DNA of 64,000 nucleotides, from NCBI GenBank assembly GCA_014529385.2, contig CM043948.1, forward strand, positions 24,174,451-24,238,450, in the 5' to 3' direction. Position 1 is the stretch's first letter; every line of letters starts with the position of its first letter. Made by a program: the position numbers and the translations under genes. Under the pieces are notes generated by a model that was given only the letters and a program-made list of their open reading frames with translations, was not told where the DNA came from and made no database searches. This document shows, piece after piece, positions 62,864 through 64,000 of this stretch. The stretch comes from Adiantum capillus-veneris. Its lineage: Eukaryota; Streptophyta; Polypodiopsida; Polypodiales; Pteridaceae.

Positions 62864-63484
62864 ACTCTCTGAAAATCCTATCCATCATTCGGGTAAAAGT
62901 CGCTGGAGCATTGGTAAGGCCAAAAGGTATCACCAAAAATTCATATATAAACCGAAGCTCGTTCGAAAAACTGTCTTGTAAACATCTCCCGGCGTGATTC
63001 GGATCTGATGATCTCCACTTTTCAAATCGATCCTGTTGAAACAAGAGGATCCATGTAATTTGTCAAGAATATCATCGATACTCGGAATCGGAAATCTGTT
63101 CTTGATAGTGATTTTATTGAGAGCTCTATAATCAATGCACATTCTCCAAGATCCGTCTTTCAACATCGGAGAGCAGTAGAATGAAGTATTCGGCTGGATA
63201 AGACCCTTTTCCAAGAGGTCTTTCACTTGGTTCATAATCTCTTCATTCTGGGCTCGGCTCAGTCGGTAAGGTGGCTGGTTCGGTGGTGTGCTTCCAGGTA
63301 TCAGATCAATAGTCTGATCCTCAGTAGGAGATGGTGGCAACTCGCCTGGCAGGCCCTCAAAAAAGCAATTGGCATGAGTGTGGAGAAAATCTTGGCGTTC
63401 TTTATCAAGTTCAGACATATTTGTCTTGTGTTCATCATTTAACTCTTTCAAATAGATCGAGTAAACAAACAAACTGGATTTCAT
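62864..63484 (-). pseudogene. A/B gypsy: RT N-terminal half and linker
   Basis: LDKERQDFLHTHANCFFEGL, PGELPP, DQTIDLIPGSTPPNQPPYRL, then RT motifs [33 protein letters not shown] (Tyr to Asp in the GYHQ motif) and [19 protein letters not shown]. One frameshift at ~62945; the residues VLLVLKK before DGSWRM are partly deleted. Confidence 0.88.
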
Positions 63485-64000
63485 TCATTTCGAAACGGCC
63501 GAAGCCGATACAATAGGGATAGACTTGCCCTTCAATTTTACATCAAGTATAATTTTTTGGCCCTTTTCATTTGTTAAAGTCGCTTTCTTCACCCGATAAT
63601 GGACCACGACGTTGTTCTTATGGTACCAAGGGACTCCAAGGAGGACATCACAACCTTCCAAGGGCATTATGTAAATGTCCTCGTGCCCCAAATACCCCTG
63701 ACAATGCAATCGAAGTTTGCCAATGACAGGTGTAATGGCTATGTCCTGTATGGGTGCCGCTATAACTGCCTTTGCTTGTGGTCCCATCCGATCAGGTGTA
63801 ATCTTGAGCCGCGCCGCCAATTCAGGTGAAATGAAGTTGGCCTTGTCAAAGAAAATTAGGGCTTCTTGATCTTTTACTTTGCCCCAAGCTCGGCAAAGTT
63901 CTATACTTTCATCAATCGTGCTTGGTTAGTACCCATGCAATCTGGAATCTGTCCTACTTTCATCTTGCCTTTTCTGCTCTCGAACTCTCTAGCCTATCTT
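63485..64000 (-). pseudogene. A/B gypsy: protease, running off the right edge
   Basis: [20 protein letters not shown] (63800-63870): compared with EALIFFDGGAKANFI at 41545-41590, the G-G-A of the active site is deleted. Then [35 protein letters not shown] and a linker to 63485. The knuckle and gag would lie beyond 64000. Confidence 0.82.

Noticed and set aside
1-64000. CRISPR arrays, tRNA or rRNA genes, prokaryotic operons
   Set aside because: Repeat spacing and content do not fit CRISPR; the tRNA-like matches are only retroelement primer sites; no ribosomal sequence was recognised.

Overview
This window looks like nuclear DNA from a land plant with a large, repeat-rich genome. Nearly all coding sequence in it is retrotransposon: Ty3/gypsy with chromodomain integrases, Ty1/copia, and a LINE. 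Initiator-tRNA-Met primer sites sit next to LTRs, long CT, GA and TG microsatellites are common, and the intergenic DNA is AT-rich. The sequence does not fix the species; a fern, lycophyte or gymnosperm is at least as plausible as a flowering plant. I see no rRNA, tRNA, CRISPR array or bacterial gene and no intact host gene. Two weak exon candidates lie at 24400-24460 and 25327-25431.

Retroelement families, with my own labels. Family A/B: gypsy, LTRs of about 570-740 bp starting TGTCACAAACTG, tRNA-iMet primer site, chromodomain integrase. A LTRs end in ..TTACA and B LTRs in ..TGACA. Family C: gypsy, LTRs of about 1.3-1.45 kb ending ..CCGGTTATA or ..CCGGTTTCA, followed by a different primer site (TGGTTCC..). 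Family D: a divergent gypsy on the minus strand at 44671-49038. Family E: a non-autonomous LTR element (1.28 kb LTRs, 2.1 kb interior, no reverse transcriptase). There is also one gypsy with a 1.94 kb LTR, a Tnt1/Tork-like copia, LINE pieces and a small poly(A) retroposon.

Layout. 1-8744: mosaic of truncated A/B elements in both orientations plus an E-family LTR (2867-4016). 9002-14815: A element bounded by 5-bp target duplications (GTAAA). 15268-23312: complete C element on the minus strand with target duplication CCAGG. 23313-25496: LTR scraps, GA microsatellites and low-copy-looking DNA. 25497-29754: degraded plus-strand A/B gag-protease split by an E solo LTR (25912-26877, duplication AGGAA), then two LTRs back to back. 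29755-36702: second C element with a truncated 3' LTR. 36703-44670: copia gag scrap, C LTR scrap, LINE 3' end with poly(A), RT scrap, a chimeric short A/B element, anonymous DNA, and a LINE 5' piece. 44671-62026: a deep nest. A D element holds a B solo LTR (46821-47490, duplication CATAG) and the whole E element (49039-60680, duplication GAAAA). The 5' LTR of that E element itself holds a gypsy LTR/gag (52611-~55455) joined to a copia (~55460-59644). 62027-64000: an A/B pol on the minus strand carrying a 387-bp poly(A) retroposon with a 27-bp target duplication.

The most interesting items are the E family (a gag-like coiled-coil protein, an HDDL-repeat protein and a chromodomain-like C-terminus, but no polymerase), a ~40-nt block shared by LTRs of otherwise distinct gypsy families, repeated TGACGTGGC/TGTACGGA modules in the U3 regions, and the small poly(A) retroposon. 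Almost every coding region is broken by stops and frameshifts; the most nearly intact are the C gag at 20236-21915 and the copia pol.
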